NCBI GenBank assembly: GCA_019426215.1 | Contig: CM033399.1 | Span: forward strand, 26,917,022 to 26,981,021 | DNA from: Buddleja alternifolia | Lineage: Eukaryota; Streptophyta; Magnoliopsida; Lamiales; Scrophulariaceae | Direction: 5' to 3' | DNA length: 64,000 nt | Part shown: positions 1 through 11,148 of the stretch, in pieces | Position numbering within the stretch: the first letter of the stretch is position 1 | Layout of the letters: the number at the start of each line of letters is the position of its first letter | The notes under the pieces: model-generated | What the model saw: only the letters and a program-made list of their open reading frames with translations | Databases searched by the model: none | What the model was told of the DNA's origin: nothing | Program-made: the position numbers and the translations under genes

Positions 1-413
1 GCCCAAACAGCCATTTTTTCTATAACAACTGATTTAATTTGCTGTTACAGAAATGGTAAAAACAGAATTAAATTTCTGATTTAATTCTATCAGATTTCTA
101 CAGCTATAAAAGGGGCTCCTCCACATTCAGATTTTACACACCAACTCAAACATTCTCTCTAGTGTTCTTGAGTTCATCATATAATCATCATATTTTCTTT
201 AGATTTTAGCAGTTTAGTAAAGTTCGTTGGTTTCTGAAATTAAAGTGGTTTAATCTTCAGAAACGTTTTCGTTGTATTTTGGGACACGTTTTGTCAAGCT
301 GATATCACCTATAGCGGGGGCAATTTCGTGTTAAGGAAAGAGGTAACTCTCGCCTCGAAAAACACATCATCCTTCTTTGCATTTTCAGATTGTTCGTTAA
401 GTATTGTCTAACA
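1..413 (+). repeat. 5' LTR (3' portion) of Ty1/copia element
   Basis: This stretch repeats almost base for base at 5977-6388, differing by a few substitutions and one indel, so the two are the LTRs of one element. The left copy is cut by the window edge. It ends in TCTAACA, which matches the inverted start TGTTGGA of the right LTR with one change. A TATA box lies inside it. The sequence just after position 413 does not resemble the usual initiator-Met primer site TGGTATCAGAGC, so the priming tRNA is unknown. Confidence 0.92.
104..115 (+). promoter_or_regulatory. LTR TATA box
   Basis: CTATAAAAGGGG is a strong plant TATA box and is conserved in the other LTR at 6079-6090. It would drive the genomic RNA of the copia element, with transcription starting about 30 bases downstream. 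Function is inferred from position and conservation. Confidence 0.7.
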
Positions 414-466
414 AACTTAACACGAAATTTTTTGTTTTGTTGTTTCAATTTTTCAAAATTCTGAAA

Positions 467-1597
467 ATGGCAGACCGTGATGATATCATTGCTGCTGATA
501 CTCTTGACTTTGGCCTAGGTCCGGGAGCAGGCCTTGGTCTCGGCAATGGTTCCGGTTCAGGTTTTGGTTCTGGTTCAGGGCTGGGTCCTGGTTTCGGTTT
601 CGGTTTTCGTTCTGGTTCAGGGCTGGGTCCTGGTTCCGGTTCCGATTTTGGTTCTGATGGGGGTGCCGTGTTAGGCTTTGGTTCAGGGCTAGGTCCTGGT
701 TCCGGTTCTGGCTCAGGTCCGATCCCTCCATTTGCTCCAATGGCTAATTCGGTTATACCGGCGCAGGCTGAAAAGTCGACGAAGTTCAGCGGGGCTGACT
801 TCAAGAGGTGGCAGCAAAAGATGCTGTTTTACCTCACGACTCTTAGCATGGCAAGGTACTTAAGAGAAGATGCTCCCTATGTCCCGGCGGAGTCAACTGA
901 TAGTCAACTGAGGATGGCATATGATGCCTGGATCAATGGTGATTTCCTTTGCAGGAATTACCTACTCGGTGGATTAAGTGATTCGCTTTACAGCGTATAT
1001 ATAGAAGTAAAAACTGCCGAAAACCTCTGGGAGGCACTGGACAGGAAGTACAGAACTGAGGACACCGGACTGAAGAAGTTCGTGGTCGCGAAATTCTTAG
1101 ACTTCAAAATGGTGGACTCTAAGTCTGTCTCAAGCCAAGTCCAAGAGCTTCAAATTATAATATATGAAGTTCACGCTAAAGGAATGGCTCTAAGTGAATC
1201 CTTCCAAGTAGCTTCTGTTATAGAGAAGTTACCGCCCTCGTGGAAGGATTTCAAGAACTACTTGAAACACAAGAGGAAGGATATGAGTCTCGAAGACTTA
1301 GTGGTCCTACTCAGAATAAAGGAGGACAATCGGGGCTTTGACAAAAAGCCTCAAGTGCAGGCGATGGCTAACATTGCCGAAATTCCGGAAGGCTCCAACA
1401 GGAAGACAAAATTCCAGGGGAAACCCAAGGGAAATTCCCAGAAAAAACAAACTGGGAAAGGAAAGACGAAACAGGATGGAGGCTGTTTCAACTGTGGCCG
1501 TCCCGGTCATTGGGCCAGAGACTGCAAAGAGCCCAAGAAAAATAAGTCTCAAGGGCAAGGTTCTGGTCAGAACCAGAACAAAGGCAAGCAGGTTTAG
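467..1597 (+). CDS. gag: Ty1/copia Gag (nucleocapsid precursor)
   Basis: Gag forms the virus-like particle and packages element RNA. The chosen ATG at 467 opens a 376-residue reading frame; an in-frame GTG-like extension to 404 exists but lies in the LTR. Residues about 16-84 are an unusual Gly/Ser/Phe/Leu-rich run of short [13 protein letters not shown] repeats. Residues about 105-290 hold the retrotransposon Gag (UBN2-type) core, with the typical tryptophans and the LPPSW motif. The CCHC zinc knuckle ([14 protein letters not shown]) is at residues 340-353 (1484-1525). The tail is Lys/Gln-rich. The frame ends at TAG (1595-1597), but the protease continues in the same frame, so this stop is probably a CAG-to-TAG change in a former Gag-Pol. 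The repeat-rich N terminus is not usual for copia Gag. Confidence 0.88.
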   Translation: MADRDDIIAADTLDFGLGPGAGLGLGNGSGSGFGSGSGLGPGFGFGFRSGSGLGPGSGSDFGSDGGAVLGFGSGLGPGSGSGSGPIPPFAPMANSVIPAQAEKSTKFSGADFKRWQQKMLFYLTTLSMARYLREDAPYVPAESTDSQLRMAYDAWINGDFLCRNYLLGGLSDSLYSVYIEVKTAENLWEALDRKYRTEDTGLKKFVVAKFLDFKMVDSKSVSSQVQELQIIIYEVHAKGMALSESFQVASVIEKLPPSWKDFKNYLKHKRKDMSLEDLVVLLRIKEDNRGFDKKPQVQAMANIAEIPEGSNRKTKFQGKPKGNSQKKQTGKGKTKQDGGCFNCGRPGHWARDCKEPKKNKSQGQGSGQNQNKGKQV

Positions 1598-2164
1598 AAC
1601 CAGGCTCTGAACCAGGTTCACTTAGCTGTTGATGACGTCAAGGGCATCAATGAAATGATCGATGAGCTATCTAACAATAGGGTCCCACTAGACTTATCTA
1701 AACTTGATCTCACCGTTGTTGTGTTCGAGACAAATCTGGTGGACAACCCAAGGGAGTGGTTCATCGACACTGGGGATACCCGCCACATCTATTCTGATAA
1801 GGAGGTGTTCTCATCTTACTCTCCTTCTGATGGGCGGAAACTGTATATGGGAAACTCTGCCACTTCTCCGGTTCTAGGAATTGGCAAAGTGGTGCTGAAG
1901 ATGACCTCCGGGAAAGAGCTGACTTTGACCGAGGTGCTACATGTTCCTGATATTCGCAAGAATCTGGTATTAGGATCTGCCCTAGTGAAGAACGGGTTCA
2001 AGCTAGTGTTTGAGGCAGATAGGTTTTCATTTACAAAGCGTGAAATTTACGTAGGAAAAGGTTACCTAGAACAGGGCCTTTTTAAAATGAATGTAATGAA
2101 TGTTATTCGCGCTGTTGTAACCGAAATTGATGATAATAAAATTATCTTCTGCTTACTTGCTTGA
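1598..2164 (+). pseudogene. pol: Ty1/copia aspartic protease segment of pol
   Basis: This continues the gag frame after one stop codon. The retropepsin active site is visible as WFIDTGD at 1757-1777; the catalytic Asp codon is 1766-1768. The DTG form is the general retropepsin triad, whereas copia proteases mostly have DSG. Downstream ILGIG-like and [16 protein letters not shown] stretches match the expected protease-to-integrase linker. The frame closes at 2162-2164, and the following integrase is in another frame, so a one-base indel lies at about 2130-2165. No active polyprotein can be made from this copy. Confidence 0.85.
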
Positions 2165-3296
2165 GTATTCAAATTTATGGCATGTTAGACTAGGACATGT
2201 GAATTTTAATACTATGCGAAGACTAATAAATTTAAATTTATTACCTACCTTCAAAGTTGAAACGCAGCACAAATGTGAAATTTGTGTTGAAGCAAAGCTA
2301 GTCAAACTACCGTTTCCCTCAGTGGAAAGGAACTCTGCACCTCTAGAACTTATTCATAGTGATATCTGTGATTTAAAGTTTGTGCAAACTAGAGGTGGGA
2401 AAAAATATTTCATTACATTCATAGATGATTGCACAAAGTATTATTATGTGTATTTACTTAAAAGTAAAGACGAAGTGCTTGGAGCATTTACACATTGCAA
2501 AACTGAAGTTGAGAATCAACTTGGGAAAAGAATAAAAGCTATCCGAAGTGATAGAGGTGGAGAATACGGAGCGCCTTTTGATGAATTCTGTACCAACTCT
2601 GGAATTATTCATCAAACGACGACACCATATTCACCTCAATCAAATGGTGTTGCTGAACGAAAAAATCGTACTCTTAAAGAAATGATGAATGCGTTGTTGA
2701 TAAATTCTGGATAGAATTTGCGGGGGGAGGCGATCCTCTCCGCCAATTATATTCTTAATAAAATTCCCCATAAAAGTAGGAGTGAGACTCCTTACGAACT
2801 CTGGAAAGGTCACAAACCTTCGTATAAGTACCTCAAAGTGTGGGGGTGTTTGACTAAGGTAAAAGTACCCAAACCCAAACAAGTTAAGATAGGGCCTAAA
2901 ACTATTGATTGCATATTCATCGGTTATGCACTTAATAAAATCGCCTATCGATTTCTGGTACATAAATCTGAGATTTCTGAGATTCATGAAGGTACTATCA
3001 TGGAATCTAGAAATGCTTCTTTCTTTGAGGATATCTTTCCAAATAAGGAAAGAAATGAAGAAAATCCTCTTAAAAGAACACATGAAGCGTCTATGAGTGG
3101 TTCTAATCCCGGGGATGAAGAACCTCGGCGTAGCAAAAGGACAAAAGTTCCTAAAATGTTTGGTCCCGACTTTGTATCTTATACATTAGAAGGTGAGCCA
3201 AGGACGATGAAGGAGGCAATGTCCAGTCCAGATGCTCAGCTTTGGAAAGAGGCTATCAAAAGTGAAATTGAGTCTATTATGCACAACCATACCTGA
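2165..3296 (+). pseudogene. pol: Ty1/copia integrase segment of pol
   Basis: Integrase inserts the cDNA into the host genome. The pre-integrase HHCC region ([10 protein letters not shown], then CEIC) opens the segment near 2178. The catalytic core follows, with the first Asp in HSDICD (about 2355), the second in SDRGGEYG (about 2549) and the Glu in [10 protein letters not shown] (about 2655). Two in-frame stops break it: TAG at 2712-2714, and TGA at 3294-3296 where a Trp codon is expected. The C-terminal part (ELWKG motif near 2800, then Ser/Lys/Arg-rich sequence) leads into reverse transcriptase in the same frame. Confidence 0.88.
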
Positions 3297-4546
3297 GAGT
3301 TAGTTGATCTTCCAAAAGGAAGTAAACCTTTAGGCTGTAAATGGATTCTGAAAAGAAAATATAAGACTGATGGATCTATTGATAAGTATAAGGCCCATCT
3401 GGTAGTCAAAGGATACCGACAAAAGGAGGGTCTTGATTTCTTCGACACTTATTCTCCGGTAACGAGAATAACATCCATAAGATTATTCATCGCTATTGCC
3501 GCATTGCATAACCTTGAGATACATCAAATGGATGTTAAGACTGCGTTTCTGAACGGAGAATTAGATGAAGAAATATATATGGAACAACCCGAGGGGTATG
3601 TTGCTCCTGGACAGGAGAAAAAGGTGTGTAAACTTGTAAAGTCCTTGTATGGACTTAAACAAGCGCCAAAGCAATGGCATGAAAAATTTGATAATACTAT
3701 GTTGTCAAATGGTTTCAAGATAAACGAGTGTGACAAATGCGTGTATGTTAGACAAACACATAACGCATATGTTGTAGTGTGTCTCTACGTCGATGACATG
3801 CTAATTATGGGTAGTAATCATGAAATCATCTTGAATACTAAAGGAATGTTAAAGAAAAACTTTGACATGAAAGATATGGGGTTGGCAGATGTCATACTTG
3901 GGATTAAAATCTTAAGGACATCTGAAGGAATCATACTGTCGCAGTCTCATTATGTTGAGACATTTCTGGAAAAATTCCTTTCCGGTGACAGTGCGATTGT
4001 TAAGATGCTAGTAGACATAAGCGCTAACTTAAGCAAGAACTATGGCGAACCCGTATTGCAGTTAGAGTATGCTAGAGTCATTGGAAGTTTGATATATATC
4101 ATGAACTGTACCCGCCCTGATCTAGCTTACTTTATGAGCAAGTTGAGTAGGTTCACGATTAATCCTAGTTTAGACCATTGGGAGGCCTTAACTAGAGTAC
4201 TTAAGTACTTAAAGCACTCAAAGAGCTTTGGATTACACTACTCAAGATATCCAGGTGTAATAGAAGGATACAGCGATGCTAATTGGATATCAGACACAAA
4301 TGACTCCAAGTCCACGAGTGGGTACATTTTTACCATCGGTGGTGGAGCAGTGTCATGGAAATCATCTAAGCAAACTTGCATAGCCCGATCCACAATGGAA
4401 TCAGAATTCATAGCTTTAGACAAAGCTAGTGAAGAAGCTGAGTGGCTACGAAATTTCTTAGAAGATGTTCCTTGTTGGGAAAAACCCGTGCCCCCTATCT
4501 TAATTCATTGCGACTGTCAGTCGGCAATTGGTAGGGCACAAAATAG

Positions 4547-4585
<39 letters not shown>

Positions 4586-4736
4586 CAATACCATTAAACA
4601 ATTGGTCTCTAACGGAATAATCTCCATTGATTATGTGAAATCAAAGGAAAATATTGCAGATTCTTTGACGAAAGGATTGCCTAGAGATCAAGTAGAATAC
4701 CTATTAAGTGGAATGGGTTTAAAGTCTACAAATTAA
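3297..4736 (+). pseudogene. pol: Ty1/copia reverse transcriptase-RNase H segment of pol
   Basis: This 480-codon stretch is open throughout. It begins just after the TGA at 3294-3296, in the same frame as integrase. RVT_2 motifs are in order: [23 protein letters not shown] near 3528, [12 protein letters not shown] near 3645, and the catalytic YVDD at 3786-3797. RNase H follows, with YSDANW (about 4273), STMESEF (about 4390) and the ADSLTKGL end (about 4658). It ends at TAA 4734-4736. This is the best preserved domain of the element. It lacks its own start and could only have been made as part of Gag-Pol. Confidence 0.92.
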
Positions 4737-5305
4737 AGAATGGACACAGTGGTAACCCAACCATGTTGACTGGAGATCCCAAGATCTTGGTTCAATGGGA
4801 AAACTAAACTGTGAATATTTAGGAAGGCACTTAAGAGTTTAATTCACATAAACTCTAAACCCATTGCCTAGGATAAAGAAGTGCAACCTGCAAGTTGTAC
4901 CAAAGGTTAAGTTGGGCTTTTAATGATTCCTACACCGTCTAAATGAAGTGGAGTATGACAGGATACTCTTAATTAGGAAGTCACCTATGTAGGTGTGAGG
5001 TGTAGGCCGCCTCAACATTGAGTAAAATGTAAACACTACTGAAACCAAGAGGGGGTGTCATGGCCAAAATGGACCCAACCGTGAGAACTGAAAAACTGCT
5101 AAAAGTTTATTATATGAATATCGTTGTCTGGGTTTACACGAACGGCTGACCAATTCAAGACATCACGTTCATTGAGTAGCCTAGTAAATCCGATGATATT
5201 TCACTAGGAAATGTTCAAAGCCAAAAGCTACCTCTTCTGATGTGATAAACTTTCAATCGAAATCTCAAGAGCATGCATTGCATTAATTTCATTTGTGTGG
5301 AGGAT
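4737..5305 (+). other. 3' untranslated region of the copia element
   Basis: This 569-bp noncoding stretch lies between the RNase H stop and the 3' LTR. No ORF or RNA gene is visible. The last bases before the LTR (GTGTGGAGGAT) are purine-rich and could be the polypurine tract for plus-strand priming. A second G-rich tract (AAGAGGGGGTG) lies near 5047. Confidence 0.6.
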
Positions 5306-6388
5306 TGTTGGATAAAATGGATTTTAAGAGTTTTTACAAAGTGTGTGTTCCACCACTTTTGTGTATGAAATTAGAACACCGTAAGTATCTGGGATACAAA
5401 GGATTATTGGATAATCTTAATCTACGTTCCGAGTAGATGAGATTAGCATTTTGAATTTTTCAAATCGGACTTGTAACAAATGAGAAATTAAGTGCTAAAG
5501 AGAGGTGTTTGAACTTGTGTATCCCACATAGGATATAAACCACAATTTAATTGGGTTTATAATTCCTTACCTCAAGATAAGGGTTTGGCTCTTGGGTCAT
5601 CCACTTTGGACCTTTATGTGAAAGGGGGAGGAGCTATGCAATTGGGCTTAGGCACAATTTCTTAGCTCTTCACTCGGGCGGTCCGGTGGACCGAACCGGA
5701 CCACGGACTCGGGCTCGGGCCGGGTTGTGGGTTGTGGGTTGTGGGTCGTGGGCTTTGGGCTTGTGGCTTGTGGGTTGAGGTTGTGGTGTGTTGTGGGCTT
5801 GGGCTTATATATTATTCTTTTTGGACAAAAGTTTAATTGGGCCTTTCCAGAAAATCCAACAAAGTTAGATTTGATTTTATTAAATCAATTTGAATTAATA
5901 AAATGCTGGCCACAATTTTTTTAATTCGAATTAATTTAATTTATGCTTCTAGAAGGACTATTGACTGCAGTCAATAGCCCAACAACCATTTTTTCTATAA
6001 CAGTTGATTTAATTTGCTGTTACAGAAATGGTAAAGGCAGAATTAAATTTCTGATTTAATTGTATCAGATTTCTACAGCTATAAAAGGGGCTCCTCCACA
6101 TTCAGATTTTACACACCAACTCAAACATTCTCTCTAGTGTTCTTGAGTTCATCATATAATCATTATATTTTCTTGAGATTTCAGCAGTTTAGTAAAGTTC
6201 GTTGCTTTCTGAAATTAAAGTGGTTTAATTTTCAGAAACGTTTTCGTTGTATCTTGGGACACGTTTTGTCAAGCCGGTGACACCTATAGCGGGGGCAATT
6301 TCGTGTTAAGGAAAGAGTTAACTCTCGCCTCGAAAAACACATCATCCTTCTTTGCATTTTCAGATTGTTCGTTAAGTATTGTCCAACA
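5306..6388 (+). repeat. 3' LTR of the Ty1/copia element
   Basis: This 1083-bp LTR begins TGTTGGA and ends TCCAACA, a perfect 7-bp terminal inversion. Its last 412 bp match window positions 1-413. A TATA box sits at 6079-6090. Around 5701-5800 the LTR carries a short GTTGTGGG / GGGCTTG satellite-like stretch. The flank after 6388 begins TGATA. The matching target duplication on the left lies outside the window and cannot be checked. Confidence 0.92.
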
Positions 6389-7174
6389 TGATAATCAATG
6401 TTATTCACTGCTAATTTTCAATAAAACTAGTATTTGATTGTTTTTAAATATTATATTACTTATTAAGATAAAGTGATAAACCTATTTGTATCATCTTTTT
6501 ATTATATAAGATGTGCACAGTGATTTATGAGCACAACTTTTTTTAAAGTTAATTAGTGATAAATGCTTCTCTTTTCTTACTCTTTCATTAATTGGTATAA
6601 TCAGTACTACTATTTGAATAAGACATGCATACATAGTTCAAGATATATTAAATAAAATATTATAGTTTTTTTAGTTATTTACTTTTACGAAAATGCAACC
6701 AAAATTAGAAAGTATGAAATAACAAGAATGTTTTTATAATATCTATTAATGCAACTAAGTTATTGAAGGGAAAAAAGAGAGTAAATTTATTAAATTCATT
6801 GTAAAGGATAATTTAATTAAATACACAACCCTTGAACTAATACAAATTAAATACATAAAAAGACACAACCCTTGAATTAATATAAATTAAATACATAAAA
6901 GATATGGTTGCTATAAATTTGGAATCAAATGAATTAAACTTAATATAGAGGTGGCAAAATACTAGATAAATTGTACTAAATAGGTTCTATGTGATTTTAT
7001 CATTTTAAATTAAGGGTATTTTTGTCTATCAATGTATTTAGAAGGGTATTCGTTGTATTTTAATATTTTGTGTGTGTGGTGGGATATAAGGGGGCTATTT
7101 GATAGTGTGTCTATATAGGGGGGCAAAACAAGTTTGCCCTAAATATAATATGGGGGGGGGGGGGGGGGGGGTTG
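6389..7174. other. AT-rich noncoding sequence with a small tandem duplication
   Basis: No gene is visible. A 40-bp unit starting ACACAACCCTTGAA is tandemly duplicated at about 6823-6902. A run of 20 G residues lies at 7152-7171; it is either a real poly-G tract or a spot prone to sequencing error. Confidence 0.6.
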
Positions 7175-7500
7175 AAGATTCTAGGGATTGGTATAAGAAA
7201 AATGCTGATTTTCCCAAAAGAAAAAAACAAAAAGGAGACGATCAATGGTGTAAACAAAGTTATGAGATATTTATCATATATATATACATATTTTAATAAT
7301 ATTATCTATCATATATTTAATCAATTACTGAAATAAATTGTAAAAGAGGATCCAAATGCCAAAAGAAAAAGGAAATAAAAAAGTTAATTTGAGGAAGTCT
7401 TGTTAAGTCAACCTGGGAAAACCCGTAACTTTATCCTGACGCCACAAATGCCAATAGATTGGCTTTAGTTGACCTTTTGGAAAATTGAAATACACAAAAT
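7175..7500 (+). repeat. Dispersed repeat family, copy C (partial)
   Basis: This segment matches 19470-19880 along most of its length. Shared landmarks are ATTGGTATA, GATTTTCCC/GATTTTCTC, the GATCCAAATRCCAAAAG stretch and CACAAATRCCAA. It is a partial copy of the repeat also present at 9695 (copy A) and 13585 (copy B). No coding potential is evident; the family origin is unknown. Confidence 0.6.
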
Positions 7501-9045
7501 TAAGGTACTTTCTACCTTTTTTCTTTTTCTCTTTCCGCCCAAATTTTGTCCTTTTTGAGTTGCCTGTTTCTTAATTTTGTTTTCATGCTCAAGTCAGGAG
7601 TCGACAAATACTAGGTTTATTAATTGCCTCCAAAGTTTGCAGCTCTATCTCTCTATGCAATAAGCGAGATTTTTGTTCTCTTTTGCTGAAAAGGCCCAAA
7701 ACCACTGAAGTAAGGTGTTTAATTAGATCCCAATTAGATACATTCCATGTCATTTTTCAGAAAAAAATGAAGGATTTTTTTGAAGGAAATAGGGACTTGA
7801 CCTTAAAAATGAAGGTGGATAGAACTTTTACAAAAGAATGTATAAAATGATTTTTGATCTGATGCGTCTTTTTTTTTTAAAATAACAAATATTTTTTTTG
7901 ATGAAAAATTGATGTGGATGGATTTTTATTTTATAAGAAAATCTAGGCATATCTTCGTTAACTCATTGACTGAGGCTAACAAAATTTCACAAGCTGAAAT
8001 TTATTTCCCACTTTACGTCATTTTGAGTTAATGTAAGTAATTATATTGACGCTAATGTTGAGATATTGGTTTTTAATTGTTAAGTGAACTGTTTAATCAT
8101 TAATAGTATAAATTTAATTATCTAGAAATTTTTTTGAGAGAAATGTCAATCAAACTCATTTTCTCAAAGAAAATTGAGATATTTTTAGAGAATATATATT
8201 GTAGCATTGCTTTGATATAGATATAGATATATATATATATATATAGGTGCCAAAAAAGTTAATTTGACGAAAAAAATCTATAAAAAATGGGAAAATGAGA
8301 ATTGTCTTGTCAGTTTATTAACCCCATTAGGCTTTGATTGGATGACATGTTATTTTATATTTTCATAATTTTTATTTTTGCGGAAAAAGGCGTATGGTTG
8401 GCACCTGTAGAATATTTCAAATTAATATCGAGTTCTTAATTAATAAATTGAGTTCTTAATATATTTTTACAAGTAACTTCAATTTTTTTATCTGTTAATT
8501 GGTAAACCTAATAATACGTTAATAAGATGATAATTAACTTAAGAAGATTCTTTATTCTTTCTTGAAGATGCCCAAAAGATTAAAAAAATCAATAGTCAAA
8601 ATTAAATTTGATAATCCTATAACTTCAGTTCAAAAACATAAATAAAAGATATTATATAAAATCCAAATCCATTAATTTCGTAATAGAAAATTTTAAGTGT
8701 AAAAGATTCTAAAAAAAAAGGAAGTAGAAAATTAGCCGTTGATTTTACCGAATAATATGATGGTGGATTGGCTAATTTGGATTGAAAATTTAGTGAATGG
8801 ATTTTGTGGATTGACAAATATTTTGATGAATGTTTTGAATGTAGAAAATTATGGCAGTGGTATTTCTGTAGTGTTTCTTATTCTTTATTACTTTTCTATT
8901 CTAAATTATACTGTAATTTGATAACTAATAACAGTGGTAATAACTTAAACAACTAATAATGATGATGATGATGGGAAATCTTATTTTTGGTGCTGTAAAT
9001 AATCATTTGTACACTTTTAATAACATTTATTATGGGAGTTTAAAT
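7501..9045. other. AT-rich noncoding sequence
   Basis: No gene recognised. An (AT)n microsatellite lies at about 8211-8244 and a GATGAT trinucleotide run near 8959-8975. Short ORFs on both strands near 8617-8921 have no recognisable domain and the composition of intergenic DNA. Confidence 0.5.
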
Positions 9046-9200
9046 TAGGGGTGTAAGGTGAGTTGACTTTGCTCAATCTGGTGAGCCGGTTCAATTAGAG
9101 CTCCGCTCGAGCTCATTTATAATAGTTTATAAATTCGTGAGTCGGCTTACGATTTTTTATTATTTTATTTTTATATATGACTATAAATACTCATATTTGA
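9046..9200 (+). mobile_element. Possible truncated hAT-type MITE terminus
   Basis: The sequence TAGGGGTGTAAGGTGAGT and the following GAGCCGGTTC / GAGCTCCGCTCGAGCTC stretch resemble the left end of the complete MITE at 10603. No matching right end or 8-bp target duplication was found, so this is at best a truncated relative. Confidence 0.35.
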
Positions 9201-9325
9201 TAAAAAAGAATAATACTTCAAATTTTGAACAGAGATGAGGACCGCATTCCGCGTCTAGCACAAATTAATTTCAACAAGGAACATACATTCCCTAAACCAT
9301 TAGGGGGTTCAGAGCAATCCTTCTG

Positions 9326-9631
9326 TCAAGGCCCCTTGTTGCCACTATTGTAGCACTTTTCTTTAGGCTTCTTCACCTTAGTCACCCCTCCCTTCAGTGC
9401 TAACTTGTAATTTTTCTTCCTTCCCTTTCCTTTACCTTTCGACTTAGGTTGGGAAGAGGAAGTACCATCAAGCAGCACTAGGCTAGTCCTCTCGAACGTA
9501 GCCTCTGCCGTTTTCAACATGTTCAGCAACTCAGGGAAGGAAGCCTGAGTTGGTCCATGTTGAATTTTACTACGAATTGACTGTAGTTTGAGGAGAATGA
9601 CAGAAGGACCAAGATCATGACCAAGTTGCAA
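9326..9631 (-). pseudogene. Ty1/copia gag C-terminal fragment
   Basis: About 100 residues on the minus strand read as the end of a copia Gag: a FPELLNMLKTAEATFER segment, a Lys/Gly-rich linker, and a damaged zinc knuckle KCYNSGNKGP in which the second Cys is Ser and the expected His is Pro. There is no protease or pol next to it, and the upstream Gag core is missing. It is an isolated relic. Without the linker-plus-knuckle order it would be unrecognisable, so confidence is moderate. Confidence 0.65.
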
Positions 9632-9694
9632 TTGATCACCACGTCCATTCCTCGAGTTTATTCCACGAGCTTGCTATAATTTGCGTATGTCTTA

Positions 9695-10276
9695 AGCCAG
9701 CAGTTCACATCTTTCCCAAGTCAAAAGTCAAGACCCCCTTTTCCTGGGTTTTTCTTATTACCTTTCCTAGGACAAACCACGTTACGTGTTTTTAGTGTCG
9801 TTTTTGAAAATTGTATCCTAAATTGAATTTTGTGATCAATAATTGCACTTCACATTTTGAAAAATACCAGTGGACCCACTTAGATACACTCACACACATA
9901 AAAATATAATAAAATTTTTTGTAACTTATTATTATATTATATATATTATTTTATTATATTTTTTATGTGTGTGGGTACACCCAATTAGGACCACACTGGG
10001 TGCACCCAAGTGTTTTCCTTCACATTTCAGTAACACAATCAAAGGAAAAATCTAGTTCAAATATAGTTTAGTCGATTCCAATTACAATTTACTTGTGTTA
10101 TTATTAATAGCATGACAAACATCATTCACTCACCTAATGAATTACACTTGGATTGCACCTAATAGAATCGGATCTAAAAAATTTCCACAATCAAGATTAG
10201 TATAATTATTAGATGGGAAATGTTAATTCAGTACGAAAACATTTGGTCCGAATAGAATTTATATTTCTTTAGTACT
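9695..10276 (+). repeat. Dispersed repeat family, copy A (interrupted)
   Basis: Copy A matches copy B (13585-13960) over about 400 bp, sharing CAGTTCACATCTTTCCC, CCTTTCCTAGGACAAACCA, TGATCAATAATTGCACTTC and TATAATTATTAGATG landmarks. Copy A has gained a 160-bp insertion at 9858-10017 and a retroposed insertion after 10276, and then resumes at about 11167-11380, which aligns with 19490-19560 of copy B. Confidence 0.7.
9858..10017. mobile_element. 160-bp MITE, Mutator-like, with 9-10 bp target duplication
   Basis: The insert is flanked by direct copies of CTTCACATTT (9848-9857 and 10018-10027). The paralogous copy B near 13733-13742 reads straight through as an empty site. The ends are imperfectly inverted: GAAAAATACC on the left against GAAAACACTT read inward from the right. 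A second internal inversion pairs CACACACATAAAA with TTTTATGTGTGTG. The duplication length suggests the Mutator superfamily. There is no coding capacity. Confidence 0.72.
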
Positions 10277-11148
10277 CTTTTTTTTTTTTTTTTGAGAAAA
10301 ATCGGTTTTATATATTATTCAATCGAAAGTTTACAACGCCTAAAACAATACAATTCATATCGATTCAAACGATGTAGTAAAAACATCTGAAACACCAACT
10401 ATCAAGTTTCTTCAAAATGACAAATCTTAAGAACTCACAAACGAACACAAGAAAATTCTTGTGCAACTCCTATTCAAGGAGAGACGAAATTCTCATTCGG
10501 GAGAGAAAACAAACTCTCATACGAGAGAGAAAATAAAATACTAAACAAAAAGTCTAAAACGCTATATAAAAAATTATGTATCACTCTTTTTCATCTCGTC
10601 AGTAGGGGTGTAATTGAGTCGAGTCGAGCCGAACAAATTATTGTTCAAGCTTGTTTGAATTACAATCGAGCTTCAAAATTTGTGTTTGAACTTGTTTGAT
10701 TGTTAATCGAGTCAAGCTCAAATAAACTTTAATCGAGCCGAACACGAGTCGAGCTCGAGTAACTTGACTTTTTTATACATGTTTTTATTAATTTTTACTA
10801 ATCGAGCCGAGCTCGAGCCGAGTTTCAAAACTTATTAAATACAAAAAATTGTTTAAGTTTGGTTTGATATGTTGACAAATCGAGCTCAAATGAGCTTTTA
10901 GCGATCGAACTCAAGTCGAGTAGTTTGGTTCGTTTTTCAGCCCTACTCGTCAGATCTGTCTCTATCTAGTTAGATCCATATCCGTCTCGTCAGATTTGAA
11001 GATGTGATGTACAATTTGAAGAAGGGTGCTCTAACCCAATCCGCCGATGATGGTGGTGGAGTAGACGACTGCTTTACCAAATAATCATCGGTGGAGAAAA
11101 ATAGGAAAACAAAAAGTTAGAATTTAGAGAGAGAAGCGGTTGATAGTA
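10277..11148 (-). mobile_element. Poly(A)-tailed retroposon, minus strand
   Basis: A block starting with 16 T residues (10278-10293) is flanked by an 18-bp direct repeat, TTATATTTCTTTAGTACT at 10259-10276, recurring with one mismatch at 11149-11166. A poly(A) tail plus a long target duplication marks LINE-driven retroposition, inserted in minus orientation. After removing the nested MITE (10603-10945) about 530 bp remain, with no recognisable ORF. It could be a 5'-truncated LINE 3' end, a long SINE, or a processed transcript; the source is not identified. Confidence 0.68.
10603..10945. mobile_element. 343-bp hAT-type MITE with perfect 8-bp target duplication
   Basis: The element starts TAGGGGTGTAATTG and ends TTTTTCAGCCCTA, which are inverted over TAGGG(G/C)TG. 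It is flanked on both sides by CTCGTCAG (10595-10602 and 10946-10953). The body is built of repeated TCGAGC / GAGCCGA motifs typical of hAT-derived MITEs. There is no coding capacity. It lies inside the retroposon at 10277-11148 and so is younger. Confidence 0.88.

Noticed and set aside
445..804. Minus-strand Pro/Glu-rich ORF (119 residues)
   Set aside because: It is the complement of the Gly-rich Gag repeat; the composition is forced by the repeat and it has no independent evidence.
5727..5924. Small ORF in the 3' LTR
   Set aside because: Lies in the GTTGTGGG low-complexity part of the LTR; no domain.
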